A stretch of DNA of 42,559 nucleotides, taken from Planctomycetaceae bacterium. GTDB taxonomy: Bacteria > Planctomycetota > Planctomycetia > Pirellulales > Thermoguttaceae. Shown piece after piece: positions 16,906 to 25,794 of this stretch. The notes under the pieces are model-generated. The model did no database searches and was not told where the DNA came from. It saw only the letters and a list, made by a program, of their open reading frames with translations. Numbering within the stretch: position 1 is the first letter of the stretch; each line of letters opens with the position of its first letter. The stretch covers positions 1-42,559 of the forward strand of contig JAAYAY010000250.1 in the NCBI GenBank assembly GCA_012719125.1. Direction: 5' to 3'. A program made the translations under genes and the position numbers.

Positions 16906-17760
16906 ATGACTTCTTCACGAGCCGACCACTGGCGGTTGAGCGATCGGGTTCTGTCGTGCCCTGCACGCCCCCTGCTGATGGGGATCGTCAACATTACCCC
17001 CAACAGTTTCTCCGACGGGGGCCGTTTCTTCGACGCCGACGCCGCTGTCGCCCGGGGCCTCGAATTGGTTCGTCAAGGGGCCGATCTGCTGGACATTGGC
17101 GGCGAGAGCACGCGTCCCTACGCACAGCCGGTTGGGGAAAACGAGGAATTACGCCGCGTTCTGCCGGTCATTGAAAGGCTGGCGGGAGAGGTTGGCGTCC
17201 CGCTCTCGATCGACACCTCGAAGCCGGCGGTTGCCCGCGGGGCTTTCGCGGCCGGTGCCAGAATCCTCAACGATGTCACAGGGCTGGAAGATCCGGCGAT
17301 GATCGAGGTTGCCCTCGACTGCGGCGCGGCGGTGTGTGTCATGCACATGCTCGGCACGCCGCGGACGATGCAGGACAATCCGTACTACGACGACGTGGTG
17401 ACCGAGGTGGTCGACTATCTGCGTCGCCGCCGGGATACGTTGGTGAGTGCGGGGATTGCGCAAGACCGGATTGCCCTCGACCCGGGGATCGGGTTCGGGA
17501 AGACCGCGCAGCATAACCTGCAATTGCTGCGCAGCATCGATCGATTGCATGAAATCGGGTGCCCCGTTCTGGTGGGACATTCCCGAAAGCGGTTCATTGG
17601 GGAGGTGCTGGACAACGCCGAGGCCAATCGAACGGCGGGCACGGTCGGCACCGCGTTGGCGCTGGCGCGGCACAGAGTACAGATTCTCCGCGTCCACGAC
17701 GTGGCGACCGTTCGTCAGGCTCTGCTGCTCTTCGAGGCAACCGGAGGACTGGATTGCTAG
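16906..17760 (+). CDS. folP: Dihydropteroate synthase
   Basis: FolP joins p-aminobenzoate to 6-hydroxymethyl-dihydropterin diphosphate in folate synthesis and is the sulfonamide target. The 284-residue TIM barrel shows the signatures LMGIVNITPNSFSDGG, DIGGESTRP, LSIDTSKPAVA, ILNDVTGL, CVMHMLGTPRTMQ, ALDPGIGFGKTAQHN and VLVGHSRKRFIG. I use ATG 16906; the frame opens at GTG 16867 without a ribosome site. A GC-rich hairpin follows directly. In many bacteria folP sits beside ftsH; here ftsH is about 4 kb downstream, beyond rseP and dxr on the opposite strand. Confidence 0.93.
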   Translation: MTSSRADHWRLSDRVLSCPARPLLMGIVNITPNSFSDGGRFFDADAAVARGLELVRQGADLLDIGGESTRPYAQPVGENEELRRVLPVIERLAGEVGVPLSIDTSKPAVARGAFAAGARILNDVTGLEDPAMIEVALDCGAAVCVMHMLGTPRTMQDNPYYDDVVTEVVDYLRRRRDTLVSAGIAQDRIALDPGIGFGKTAQHNLQLLRSIDRLHEIGCPVLVGHSRKRFIGEVLDNAEANRTAGTVGTALALARHRVQILRVHDVATVRQALLLFEATGGLDC

Positions 17761-17764
17761 CCAT

Positions 17765-17788
17765 CGGGGCATGCGGGCGCATGCCCCG
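17765..17788 (+). terminator. Strong hairpin after folP
   Basis: A perfect palindromic arm CGGGGCATGC (17765-17774) pairs with GCATGCCCCG (17779-17788) around a four-base GGGC loop, starting five bases after the folP stop codon. There is no T-run after it. It is a likely 3' end for the recO/bamD/lptE/folP transcript. Confidence 0.6.
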
Positions 17789-17914
17789 AACCCTCAGAGG
17801 CTCCCTGGGGAACGCTGCTTGAAAACCCAAATGCGCAGCGCCGAAGATTGCCGCGAGGCGGCATCGGTAGCCCACGAACCAGGCAGTCGAAGAGACCGCC
17901 AACCCGAGTTACGA

Positions 17915-18130
17915 CTACTCGCGGGGGCGCACAGCGCCGGTCAAGCCGCTATAGTCGAACCGGTCTTCGGGATGCCAAAGGGGGAAGCCGCGGCGAATTC
18001 GCTCCGCCAACACTTCCAACTTGGCCTTCGAGCCGGCAGGGGCGTCCGTGGGCAGAAACTCTTCACAGTCAACGGGTGTGAAGTCCTCGTCATGGCCACA
18101 CTCAAGGATGGCCTCAAATACGTTCCTCAT
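17915..18130 (-). CDS. 71-residue conserved-looking protein, function unknown
   Basis: From ATG 18130 the minus strand encodes a 71-residue acidic protein. GGAG lies 11 bases upstream; the frame runs further up to a TTG at 18256, but the upstream part is less protein-like. The C-terminal half, KLEVLAERIRRGFPLWHPEDR, is a pattern I recall from small uncharacterised planctomycete and cyanobacterial proteins; this is memory, not a search. No membrane segment or signal is present. It lies just downstream of the folP hairpin and converges with folP. Function is unknown; a small regulatory or toxin-antitoxin partner is possible but unsupported. Confidence 0.6.
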   Translation of the reverse strand: MRNVFEAILECGHDEDFTPVDCEEFLPTDAPAGSKAKLEVLAERIRRGFPLWHPEDRFDYSGLTGAVRPRE

Positions 18131-18476
18131 GGCTATAGACCACTCCAAAACAACAAAAAAGGTGAATCGTGTCCGGCGAGAACCTTCCGACTCGAGACTT
18201 ACCACCGTCTCGGGAGACCGGACCAACACCGCCAACGTGCCTAGAATCTCGGGCAAAAGAGACCTGTACCGCCAAAGGGGTGGTCTTCGCCCGTGGCATA
18301 GACACGTAATTATCTCCGGCGCATTTCATCCGTCAATAGGCTTGCCGGGAATTTTTCAAAAAAAACCCGGCCGATCCTGCCTCAATCAGTCAGACACGGT
18401 TGGAGCCGGCTTGGTTCCCCGGGAACCACAGAATCCGGTGTCACGGCGTTAGCTTCTTCAACGGGTCACAGCGGCT
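18131..18476. other. Non-coding stretch between the 71-residue gene and rseP
   Basis: These 346 bases contain no gene I can support. Visible details are a run of eight A residues near 18358-18365 and a near-perfect palindrome, GGTTCCC-C-GGGAACC, at 18413-18427, about 50 bases after the rseP stop codon as read on the minus strand. The region must hold the promoter of the small minus-strand gene and the end of the dxr-rseP transcript. Confidence 0.5.
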
Positions 18477-20618
18477 CTATCGGGAGATTAGTCCGAGGTC
18501 GAGGCCGAAGACCCAGACCATGAGGCCGAGCAGCAGGAACAGTCCCACGTAGCTGAGCCCGATCTGGATATTCTCACTGGGCGGCTTGCCGCGGATTCCT
18601 TCATAGGCCAGGAACACCATGTGCCCGCCGTCCAGCACCGGAATGGGGAGGAAGTTGATCACCGCCAGGTTGGCACTGATTATGCAGAGAAACATGAGCA
18701 AATCGGTGAATCGCGACGAGGCGGCGTGGTAAGCGACTTTGACGATTGTCCAGGGCCCCCCCATCATTCGCGGAGAGATCTGTTGGGAACCCACTTTTCC
18801 GAGGAATTTGAAGACCACCAACAGCGAGTTTTTGGTTTCCTCGATGCCGTAAGAAATCGCCTCGCCCAGAGATGCGGCCTGCACGAACGTCTCCTTGGGC
18901 GCAAACTGAAAGCCGCGTTCAGGATAGTGCCATTGATCGTCTTCGACCCAGGTCAGTTTCGCGGTCCTCCCGTCGCTCATTTCCAGTTCGAGAGTCGTGC
19001 CGGGCAGAAGCAGTTGGAGTTGGTAGAATAACGCGGTCCAAGTGAATTCTTCCCTACCGTCTTTTACAAACTCGATCTCTTTGTCCGGCTGCTTGAGATC
19101 CTTCGGTATCGAGAGCCGTTTCCGCGTTTCCTTGTCCGGGGAAACAACGGTGACGGCCTTCACGACCCAGCCGGGTTTGATTCCCGCGGCCGCTGCGGGC
19201 GAGCCTTCTTCGACCGCCTCGATCCGTCGGCTCACCTCCAACGTGATCCCGAGCGACGGCACCGAGGCGTGTTCCGTGCCGTACAATGGGAGTTCGTACC
19301 AGTCCACCATTCTGAGTTCCACTTGAACCGGTTCCGTGCGCCCCTGGAGCGTCAGGGAGACCGACAGCGGTTTGGGATCGGCTTCGGTGGCCGCTGCTGC
19401 AAACCGTCGTCTCAACCGGTCTTCCAGGGTGAGGGCGTTGCCCAACGGTGCGCCGTCAAGTTCGACGATCCTGTCGCCGGGCTTCAATCCTGCCCTTTCC
19501 GCCGGCGAATTGGCCTGGATTGCACCGACAACTCCGGACTCCATGACTAACCCGAGCCGACGCATGGGGCGAGTCGGTACTGCGATGTTCAGTTCCGCCG
19601 GAACCTCGCCTTTCTTGTTCCCGGTTCGCCGTACGGTAATCTCCATCGGTTCGTCGCGTCCCAGGGCCTCGCAGCGGTGAAACTCGTATCCCGAATCCAC
19701 GGATCGGCCGTTCACGGCAACAATCACGTCCCCTGCCTCGAAGGGGGCACTTCCCTTGTCGGCGGGCGATCCGAAGAAGACCGGGTCTTCGTCGCGGAGA
19801 GTGGTGGTGTCCGGGCCTCCAATACCGATCGTGGGCAGTCGCTTGTCGCGGTCCGGCTCGACAACCACGCGGACCGGCTCGTCTACACCGGGACGCAACA
19901 CGACGATCGGTACGCCGTCTTCAATGTCGCCAAGCATCGTCGCTTCCCGGAGCCTGTCGAATTCGGCAATCGGCTTGCCGGCAACTTCGATCACACGATC
20001 GCCGGTGCGGAGATCTGCACGCCATGCCGCTCCTCCCGGGGCAATCAGGCCGATTTCGCTATCGACCTTGTAGACGCCCATGCCGTAGGCGGCGACGGCA
20101 ACGACCGCGGCAAACACGACGTTCATGAATACGCCTGCCGAGATGATCGCCATTCGCTGGGGCACGCTCTTGGAGAGGTAGCTCTGCGGGTCGTAGAGGG
20201 CGGCTTCGGCGGCCTTGATGTCGATCTCCTCTCCGGTTTCCTCGGCCGATTGGTCGCCGGTTGCCCCCTCCTGTTTCTCGGCGGCGTGCGTCTTGGCTCG
20301 TTCGAGTTCCTCGCGGAGACGTCCGGGATTGTCTTCCTGACCGAGCATTTTGACGTAGCCGCCCAGCGGCAGCACGCCAACGCCAAACTCGGTGTCACCC
20401 CATTTGAACTTGCAGAGTTTCCAGCCGAAGATATCGAACCAGATATAGAACTTATCGCACCTCACCCCGCACATCCGCGCAACGATGAAGTGACCCCATT
20501 CGTGAACGATAATCAGCATGTTCACGCCCACCAGCACCAGTACGACAGCCTTGGTGACGGTCAGGATCGTGGCAAGAAGACCGGGGTCTTGTGCGGCAGC
20601 AATCAGCAGTAAATCCAA
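18477..20618 (-). CDS. rseP: Site-2 membrane metalloprotease RseP with four PDZ domains
   Basis: RseP cleaves membrane-spanning anti-sigma factors and remnant signal peptides inside the membrane. I place the start at TTG 20618, because AGGAG lies eight bases upstream and the frame overlaps the end of dxr by 16 bases (translational coupling); the frame is open far upstream through dxr but that part is a shadow. The product is 713 residues. The zinc motif HEWGH is near residue 35 and the LDG motif NFLPIPVLDGGH near the C-terminus. Between them are a charged cytoplasmic insert (about residues 85-130) and four PDZ-like units, with GGAAWRADLRTGDRVIEVAG, APFEAGDVIVAVNG, SPAERAGLKPGDRIVELDG and SPAAAAGIKPGWVVKAV. 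E. coli RseP has two PDZ domains and about 450 residues. Confidence 0.9.
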   Translation of the reverse strand: MDLLLIAAAQDPGLLATILTVTKAVVLVLVGVNMLIIVHEWGHFIVARMCGVRCDKFYIWFDIFGWKLCKFKWGDTEFGVGVLPLGGYVKMLGQEDNPGRLREELERAKTHAAEKQEGATGDQSAEETGEEIDIKAAEAALYDPQSYLSKSVPQRMAIISAGVFMNVVFAAVVAVAAYGMGVYKVDSEIGLIAPGGAAWRADLRTGDRVIEVAGKPIAEFDRLREATMLGDIEDGVPIVVLRPGVDEPVRVVVEPDRDKRLPTIGIGGPDTTTLRDEDPVFFGSPADKGSAPFEAGDVIVAVNGRSVDSGYEFHRCEALGRDEPMEITVRRTGNKKGEVPAELNIAVPTRPMRRLGLVMESGVVGAIQANSPAERAGLKPGDRIVELDGAPLGNALTLEDRLRRRFAAAATEADPKPLSVSLTLQGRTEPVQVELRMVDWYELPLYGTEHASVPSLGITLEVSRRIEAVEEGSPAAAAGIKPGWVVKAVTVVSPDKETRKRLSIPKDLKQPDKEIEFVKDGREEFTWTALFYQLQLLLPGTTLELEMSDGRTAKLTWVEDDQWHYPERGFQFAPKETFVQAASLGEAISYGIEETKNSLLVVFKFLGKVGSQQISPRMMGGPWTIVKVAYHAASSRFTDLLMFLCIISANLAVINFLPIPVLDGGHMVFLAYEGIRGKPPSENIQIGLSYVGLFLLLGLMVWVFGLDLGLISR

Positions 20619-21766
20619 CGTGCTATCTCCTCGCGGGCCCAAAGGTCCAGGGATTGGAGTTGATCCAGGCTCGGATCGGTCAGGAAATGATGTTTGTTCA
20701 GGATGTCCCGGCAGGCGGGAACGATCTGGTCGAAGCGGATCCGGCGATCGAGGAACGCCGCCACCGCCGCCTCGTTGGCTCCGTTGAGCACGGCTCCCGC
20801 GGAGCCGCCGGCCCGGGCCACTTCGAGTCCGAGCGACAGTGCCGGAAACCGATCGAAATCGGGCGGATGGAACTCCAAGGCCAGCGATTCTGCCCAATCC
20901 AGTTTTGCAGCGATTCCTTCGCAGCGATCGGGCCAGGTCAGGGCATACTGGATTGGGAGTCTCATATCGGGGGGGCTGAGTTGGGCCACCACCGAACCGT
21001 CTATGTATTCTACCATCGAATGGACCACGGATTGTGGATGGATCATAACGCCAATCCGGTCGGGCGACAGACCGAAAAGCCATCGGGCTTCGATGATTTC
21101 CAGGGCCTTGTTCATCATGGTCGCCGAATCGACCGTGATTTTTGGCCCCATGTTCCAGGTGGGGTGTGCCAGGGCCTCCTCGACGGTCACGTGGGCCAAC
21201 TGCTCCCGGGTGTGATTGCGGAAAGGGCCTCCGCTGGCCGTCAGCACAACTCGGCGGACCTCGTGAGCCCGGCCCGCCTGAAGGGCCTGAAACACAGCGC
21301 TGTGCTCGCTGTCGACCGGCAGGATTCGAGCCCCCGTCCGGGTGGCAAGGTTCATTACCAGCGGCCCGCCGACTACCAGGCTTTCCTTGTTGGCCAGCGC
21401 AACCGTCTTGCCTGCCTCGATTGCCGCCCAAGTTCCCCACAGACCTGCGCTGCCAACGATTGCAGAGACCACGACATCCACGTCCGGGCGTGACGCCACT
21501 TCTGCCAGATGTTTGGCACCGACCAGGACCTCGGTTCTCCCTTTAAGCTCCGAAAAATCGTGGTCACGCGCCGCCTCTGGATTTGTGACGATGATCTGTT
21601 TCGGGGCGAACTGCCGAGCCTGGGCAATGAGCCGCGTAACGCTTCCGTGGGCAGAAAGCGCGGTCGCACGAAGTGTCCCCCCAGAAGCGGCAATCACGTC
21701 GAGTGTGCTTCTTCCTATGCTTCCGGTCGAACCGAGAACGGCAACGCTTTTATGGGACGCGGACAT
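20603..21766 (-). CDS. dxr: 1-deoxy-D-xylulose 5-phosphate reductoisomerase
   Basis: Dxr converts DXP to 2-C-methyl-D-erythritol 4-phosphate with NADPH, the second step of the MEP isoprenoid pathway that supplies UppS. The 387-residue protein has the NADPH motif VAVLGSTGSIGRSTLDVI at the N-terminus, LANKESLVVGG, PVDSEHSAVFQAL with metal and substrate ligands, TASGGPFRNH, the flexible loop region HPTWNMGPKITVDSATMMNKALE, and SVVHSMVEYIDGSVVAQL. ATG 21766 is the start. It overlaps rseP by 16 bases; the dxr-rseP pair is conserved widely. A 220-base divergent spacer separates it from ftsH. Confidence 0.95.
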   Translation of the reverse strand: MSASHKSVAVLGSTGSIGRSTLDVIAASGGTLRATALSAHGSVTRLIAQARQFAPKQIIVTNPEAARDHDFSELKGRTEVLVGAKHLAEVASRPDVDVVVSAIVGSAGLWGTWAAIEAGKTVALANKESLVVGGPLVMNLATRTGARILPVDSEHSAVFQALQAGRAHEVRRVVLTASGGPFRNHTREQLAHVTVEEALAHPTWNMGPKITVDSATMMNKALEIIEARWLFGLSPDRIGVMIHPQSVVHSMVEYIDGSVVAQLSPPDMRLPIQYALTWPDRCEGIAAKLDWAESLALEFHPPDFDRFPALSLGLEVARAGGSAGAVLNGANEAAVAAFLDRRIRFDQIVPACRDILNKHHFLTDPSLDQLQSLDLWAREEIARWIYC

Positions 21767-21986
21767 CCGGTTTGGTATTTCTCGCTCCGAGGGCGCGCGG
21801 GTGGAACCGGCACAAGCTGGCTATTGTAGGTGGGGCAGCAAAGGCCAACAAGGCGGCTTGTGTGCTGTGGATGGTTGACGTGCTATGGCAACCCGTGCGT
21901 TTTGGGGCGACCCGGATCGGAAAAATCGTGTAAGATAGCTGGGAGAGTAGAGCGGTTGCCGTTTCCGTGGCCGAGGCCAAAAGCAG

Positions 21987-24077
21987 ATGGACGAGAATCG
22001 ACAAGATCCACAGCGGACTTCGAATGACAAGAAGCCCCAGCCGGCCGGCGCCGGGACCCTTTGGCTGGTGGTTGGGGTCGTACTGGTCATTCTGTTTGCT
22101 GCATCGCTCATTCGCAGTCCTTACGGAACGAACCTGCCGATCACGGAGCTCTACCGCCTGATCGAAAAAGGCGCCCCTGACCCGGCAACGAATCCCCAGC
22201 CGTCGATCACGGTTGTGGAGAACCGTGGCAAGAAGGCCGAGCGGGTTGTCGAGTACTCCGATTTGGTGGTCAAACAGATCGGTCCAGAGAAGATCACGGG
22301 CACGGTCACTCGCAAGGTTCTCAAGCCCGAAGAGGAGGCGGGAGAGTCCCAGCCCAACATGGAGTTTGTGTCGGACTGCTACGGTTTGGCCGACGGCAAC
22401 GGCGACCTGCTTACGCTGCTTCGCGAGAAAGGTTTCAAGGATGTCCGAGGCGAGAACTTCCCCACATTCTGGAGGAACTACGGCCCGCTGATTCTCTTTC
22501 TGCTGATCATGCTGCCTTTCTTCCTGATCATGATGCGGCGGATCAGCGGGGCGGGAGGCGCCATGGCCTTCGGCCGAAGCCGCGGCAAGCTGTTTGCCCA
22601 GGAGGACATCGAGGAAACGTTCAACGACGTGGCCGGCATCGACGAGGCCGTGGAAGAGCTGCGCGAGGTCGTGGAGTTTCTTAAGAACCCCGACAAGTAC
22701 CGTGTTTTGGGGGGGCGCATCCCCAAGGGCGTTCTGCTCGTCGGGCCCCCCGGCACGGGCAAGACCCTGCTCGCCAGGGCGATTGCCGGCGAAGCTGGTG
22801 TCCCTTTCTTCAGCCTTTCGGGCTCCGACTTCGTCGAGATGTTTGTGGGTGTCGGAGCGGCTCGCGTGCGGGATCTGTTCCAGCAAGCCGAATCCAAGGC
22901 CCCCTGCATCGTGTTCATCGATGAACTGGACGCGCTCGGCAAGACCCGCGGCTCCAGCATCGTTGGGGGGCACGACGAGCGGGAACAGACGCTTAACGCG
23001 CTGCTGGTCGAGATGGATGGGTTCAGTCCGAACAGCGGGACCATCGTGATGGCCGCCACGAACCGTCCGGAGACGCTCGACCCGGCGCTATTGCGTTCGG
23101 GCCGTTTTGACCGTCAGGTGTTGGTCGACCGTCCGGACGTTCGGGGTCGCGAGTCGATCCTCAAGGTGCACGTGAAGATTGTGAAGCTGGACGAGGACGT
23201 CGACCTGAAGAAAGTAGCCGCTATCACGTCGGGCTTTGTCGGCGCCGACCTGGCCAACCTGGTGAACGAAGCCGCCCTGCTGGCCGCACGGAACGCCAAG
23301 GAGTCGGTCACCATGGCGGAATTCAATGAGGCGGTCGAACGCGTGACCGCCGGCCTGGAGAAGCGTCAGCGTCTGATCCAGGAAGATGAGAAACAGCGAG
23401 TCGCCTATCACGAGAGCGCCCATGCCCTGGTAGCCTATTGCCTGCCCAATACGGATCCCGTCCACAAGGTGTCGATCATCCCGCGGGGGCTGGCGGCGTT
23501 GGGCTACACCATGCAGCGTCCCGAAGGCGATCGATACCTCATGACCCAGAGCGAGTTGGAGAGCCGCATCCAGGTGTTGCTGGCGGGAACGGTGGCGGAG
23601 GAGATTGTTTTCAGCGACGTGTCAACCGGCGCCCAGAACGACCTGGAGCGAGCGACCGAGATCGCCCGGCGGATGGTCATGGAGTTCGGCATGAGCCGGC
23701 TGGGTCGGGTCGCTTATCGGGAGAGTTCGGGGAACATTTTCCTGGCAGGGGGGGCTGAAATGCCCCACGCTCGCTATTACAGTGAGCGCACGGCCAGGGA
23801 AATCGACGAGGAGATTCGACGGATCATCGACGAATCACTGGAACACGTTCGCCGCATCCTCGAAACCCGAAAGGACGCACTGGTCGCGTTGGCAACGCGT
23901 CTGATCGACAAGGAGGTCATCGACAACGAGGAATTGAAAGAAATCGTCGAACAGGCCTCGCCCAGTCCGAAGATCGTGCCCGGCACCGAAGGGGCAAGCA
24001 AGCGGTCGTCGAGCGTCAAAGCGGCCGACCATGAGAGCGAAGAACCGGCTCGCGAAGTCGGCGAAAGCCTCGGGTGA
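21987..24077 (+). CDS. ftsH: ATP-dependent zinc metalloprotease FtsH
   Basis: FtsH is a hexameric membrane AAA+ protease that extracts and degrades membrane and short-lived cytoplasmic proteins. The 696-residue protein has TM1 at about residues 24-45, an extracytoplasmic segment of about 120 residues (longer than in E. coli), and TM2 at about 168-190. The AAA domain follows, with Walker A GPPGTGKT near residue 253, Walker [12 protein letters not shown], the pore motif [17 protein letters not shown], and the second region of homology [21 protein letters not shown]. The zinc site HESAH is near residue 475, and the C-terminal tail is charged and probably disordered. ATG 21987 has no evident Shine-Dalgarno site. 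A TAAGAT at 21931 could be a -10. Confidence 0.95.
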   Translation: MDENRQDPQRTSNDKKPQPAGAGTLWLVVGVVLVILFAASLIRSPYGTNLPITELYRLIEKGAPDPATNPQPSITVVENRGKKAERVVEYSDLVVKQIGPEKITGTVTRKVLKPEEEAGESQPNMEFVSDCYGLADGNGDLLTLLREKGFKDVRGENFPTFWRNYGPLILFLLIMLPFFLIMMRRISGAGGAMAFGRSRGKLFAQEDIEETFNDVAGIDEAVEELREVVEFLKNPDKYRVLGGRIPKGVLLVGPPGTGKTLLARAIAGEAGVPFFSLSGSDFVEMFVGVGAARVRDLFQQAESKAPCIVFIDELDALGKTRGSSIVGGHDEREQTLNALLVEMDGFSPNSGTIVMAATNRPETLDPALLRSGRFDRQVLVDRPDVRGRESILKVHVKIVKLDEDVDLKKVAAITSGFVGADLANLVNEAALLAARNAKESVTMAEFNEAVERVTAGLEKRQRLIQEDEKQRVAYHESAHALVAYCLPNTDPVHKVSIIPRGLAALGYTMQRPEGDRYLMTQSELESRIQVLLAGTVAEEIVFSDVSTGAQNDLERATEIARRMVMEFGMSRLGRVAYRESSGNIFLAGGAEMPHARYYSERTAREIDEEIRRIIDESLEHVRRILETRKDALVALATRLIDKEVIDNEELKEIVEQASPSPKIVPGTEGASKRSSSVKAADHESEEPAREVGESLG

Positions 24078-24089
24078 GGAAGTGTCTTG

Positions 24090-24512
24090 CTAGCCGCTCG
24101 GCGGAGGCGGTGGGAAGAGCTTGTCGAGGCGCCAGTTGTAGGTTCGCTCCAGGGCCAGACGAACCACGCCCGTGACTTCTCGCCGCGACATCGGCTTGGC
24201 CAGCACCGAGAACGCTCGAACGATTCGGGCCTGCTCGACGATCCATTCGTCGAGGCGAGCCGACATCAGGATGCAGGGGAGAGCGGCCTTGACCAGCTTG
24301 AGTTGACGAATCGTCTCTACTCCGGTCAGTTTTGGCATGTGCATGTCGAGTAACACCAGGTGGACCTCTTCCTTTCGCACGATCTCGACGGCTTCTTCGC
24401 CGTCCCCAGCCGTGAGTGTACGGAACCCCTGCGGCTCGAAAACCGTTTGCAGGGTTTCCCGGAAGGCAAGGTCGTCGTCAGTAATCAGGATGGACGGTGC
24501 TAGGATCGACAT
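24090..24512 (-). CDS. Stand-alone response-regulator receiver protein
   Basis: The 140-residue protein is a single receiver domain. The acidic pocket is D12-D14 (ITDDD), the phosphoacceptor Asp is D56 (LVLLDMHMPKLTG), the Thr/Ser switch is S84 (ILMSA) and the conserved Lys is K106 (LAKP). There is no DNA-binding or enzymatic output domain, only a short proline-rich C-terminal tail (FPPPPPSG) that could bind a partner. It would accept phosphate from an unlinked histidine kinase and act by protein contact, like CheY or Spo0F. It converges with ftsH (12-base gap) and has no kinase gene beside it. Confidence 0.9.
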   Translation of the reverse strand: MSILAPSILITDDDLAFRETLQTVFEPQGFRTLTAGDGEEAVEIVRKEEVHLVLLDMHMPKLTGVETIRQLKLVKAALPCILMSARLDEWIVEQARIVRAFSVLAKPMSRREVTGVVRLALERTYNWRLDKLFPPPPPSG

Positions 24513-24866
24513 GACGTCACTCTTCGCCCCCTGGGTGCGCGCCGCGGTGGTGATCCAACGGTGGCACTCGGCGGTTCCTCGAAGCGAATCAGCTCAACGG
24601 AGAGATTACCACCAATCGGATTGGGACTGCAAGTTGAATACCAAAGTCCGACGGCAATCGATTCCGGTTCTCGCGATTCTGCCACAAGTTCATTATTAAC
24701 AATAGCTTAGCGCATGGACAAGACAATTCGCTGAACCCTGGCCTTCCTGGTTCTGCTGCCGCGCATAGCGAAATCCATGCCAAACTGGCAGGCGGCAATT
24801 GTCCCCCAAGATCTTGATGTCCCACGATGACAGCGTGCAGGTGATAGGTGAGTGATCGCGAGCGGC

Positions 24867-24896
24867 TTGCCGCAAAGGGAAGTGGGCGCATATACT
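24867..24896 (+). promoter_or_regulatory. Sigma-70-type promoter of sdhCAB
   Basis: Within the otherwise empty 24513-24987 gap, TTGCCG (24867-24872) and TATACT (24891-24896, five of six) are 18 bases apart. Transcription would start near 24903, leaving a leader of about 85 bases before the sdhC GTG. Nothing else gene-like was seen in this gap. Confidence 0.5.
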
Positions 24897-24987
24897 TCCG
24901 GTGCTTCAGACGCCCCCGTGACAGCATTGCTTCGATGAGCCTGCCGCGGCTGCCTCTCGCCCTTCGTTCCTTCCAAAAGGCCAAGAC

Positions 24988-25794
24988 GTGCAGATCTCCG
25001 ACTGTGCCTCAGTGTTTGGACGACACGAATTCCTGATCCGGAGACTTCACTCGCTGAGCGGCCTCGTCCCGATTGGGGGGTATCTGGCGTTTCACCTGGC
25101 GACCAATGCCGCCATTCTCGACGGTGTGGCCGCCTATCAGCATCGAGCAGACCAGATTCATCGCTTGGGGCCGACCACCATCCTGGTCCTCGAGTGGTCG
25201 TTGATCTTCCTGCCGATTCTATTCCACGGGATCGTGGGGATGCTGATAGTCTGCCGAGGCAAGCGGAATCTGTCCCAGTATCCCTACACCGGCAACTTCC
25301 GCTACACGCTCCAGCGGGCGACCGGCGTAATCGCCATGCTGTTTATCCTCTGGCATGTCTTTCACATGCACGGCTGGTTCCGCTGGCAGTGGTGGGTTGA
25401 GGGGGTTGCACGCCCACTCGGAGGTGCTCAGTTCAATCCGGCCGCTGCTGTCACCGCCCCCGAGGTACTCCAGAGTTCTTGGGTCCTCGTGGTTCTCTAC
25501 GCAATCGGGACCTTGGCCTGCGTCTACCACCTGGCCAATGGAATCTGGACGATGGGGATCACGTGGGGAGTATGGACGAGTCCTCGAGCACAGCGAATGG
25601 CCAACATACCGTGTATGCTGGGGGGCTTGATTCTGGCTGTCGTGGGCATGGGGGCACTCTATGGCATGTGCATTGCCGATACCTCCGCAGTGCCTGCGGG
25701 CGGTGAAAGGCCCGCCCATTCTCACGCGAGTTTCGAGCCTGGCGAAGAAACTGTTCCAGGCGGGATCGAACTGACCGAAGAAGGCAGGATTTGA
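24988..25794 (+). CDS. sdhC: Succinate dehydrogenase cytochrome b subunit (B. subtilis/Wolinella type)
   Basis: SdhC anchors the dehydrogenase in the membrane, binds haem and passes electrons to quinone. The 268-residue protein starts at GTG 24988 with AAAAGG upstream. It begins FLIRRLHSLSGLVPIGGYLAFHL, and has five membrane segments with His residues in or near them (HLATN, FHGIVG, WHVFHMHGW, VYHLANG), matching the single-subunit, di-haem cytochrome b558 class rather than the two-subunit SdhCD of proteobacteria. The C-terminal 35 residues are polar and lie outside the membrane. Its stop overlaps the sdhA start (TGATG), which indicates tight coupling. Confidence 0.9.
   Translation: MQISDCASVFGRHEFLIRRLHSLSGLVPIGGYLAFHLATNAAILDGVAAYQHRADQIHRLGPTTILVLEWSLIFLPILFHGIVGMLIVCRGKRNLSQYPYTGNFRYTLQRATGVIAMLFILWHVFHMHGWFRWQWWVEGVARPLGGAQFNPAAAVTAPEVLQSSWVLVVLYAIGTLACVYHLANGIWTMGITWGVWTSPRAQRMANIPCMLGGLILAVVGMGALYGMCIADTSAVPAGGERPAHSHASFEPGEETVPGGIELTEEGRI

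Noticed and set aside
20619-21440. Upstream extension of the rseP frame through dxr
   Set aside because: The extension overlaps dxr on the same strand in another frame, has low-complexity composition, and a TTG start with a good ribosome site lies at 20618.
21750-22973. 407-residue minus-strand frame across the ftsH start
   Set aside because: Antisense to the conserved FtsH AAA domain and without recognisable domains.
24589-24984. 131-codon minus-strand frame upstream of sdhC
   Set aside because: It has irregular composition and no domain, and it covers the probable sdhCAB promoter.
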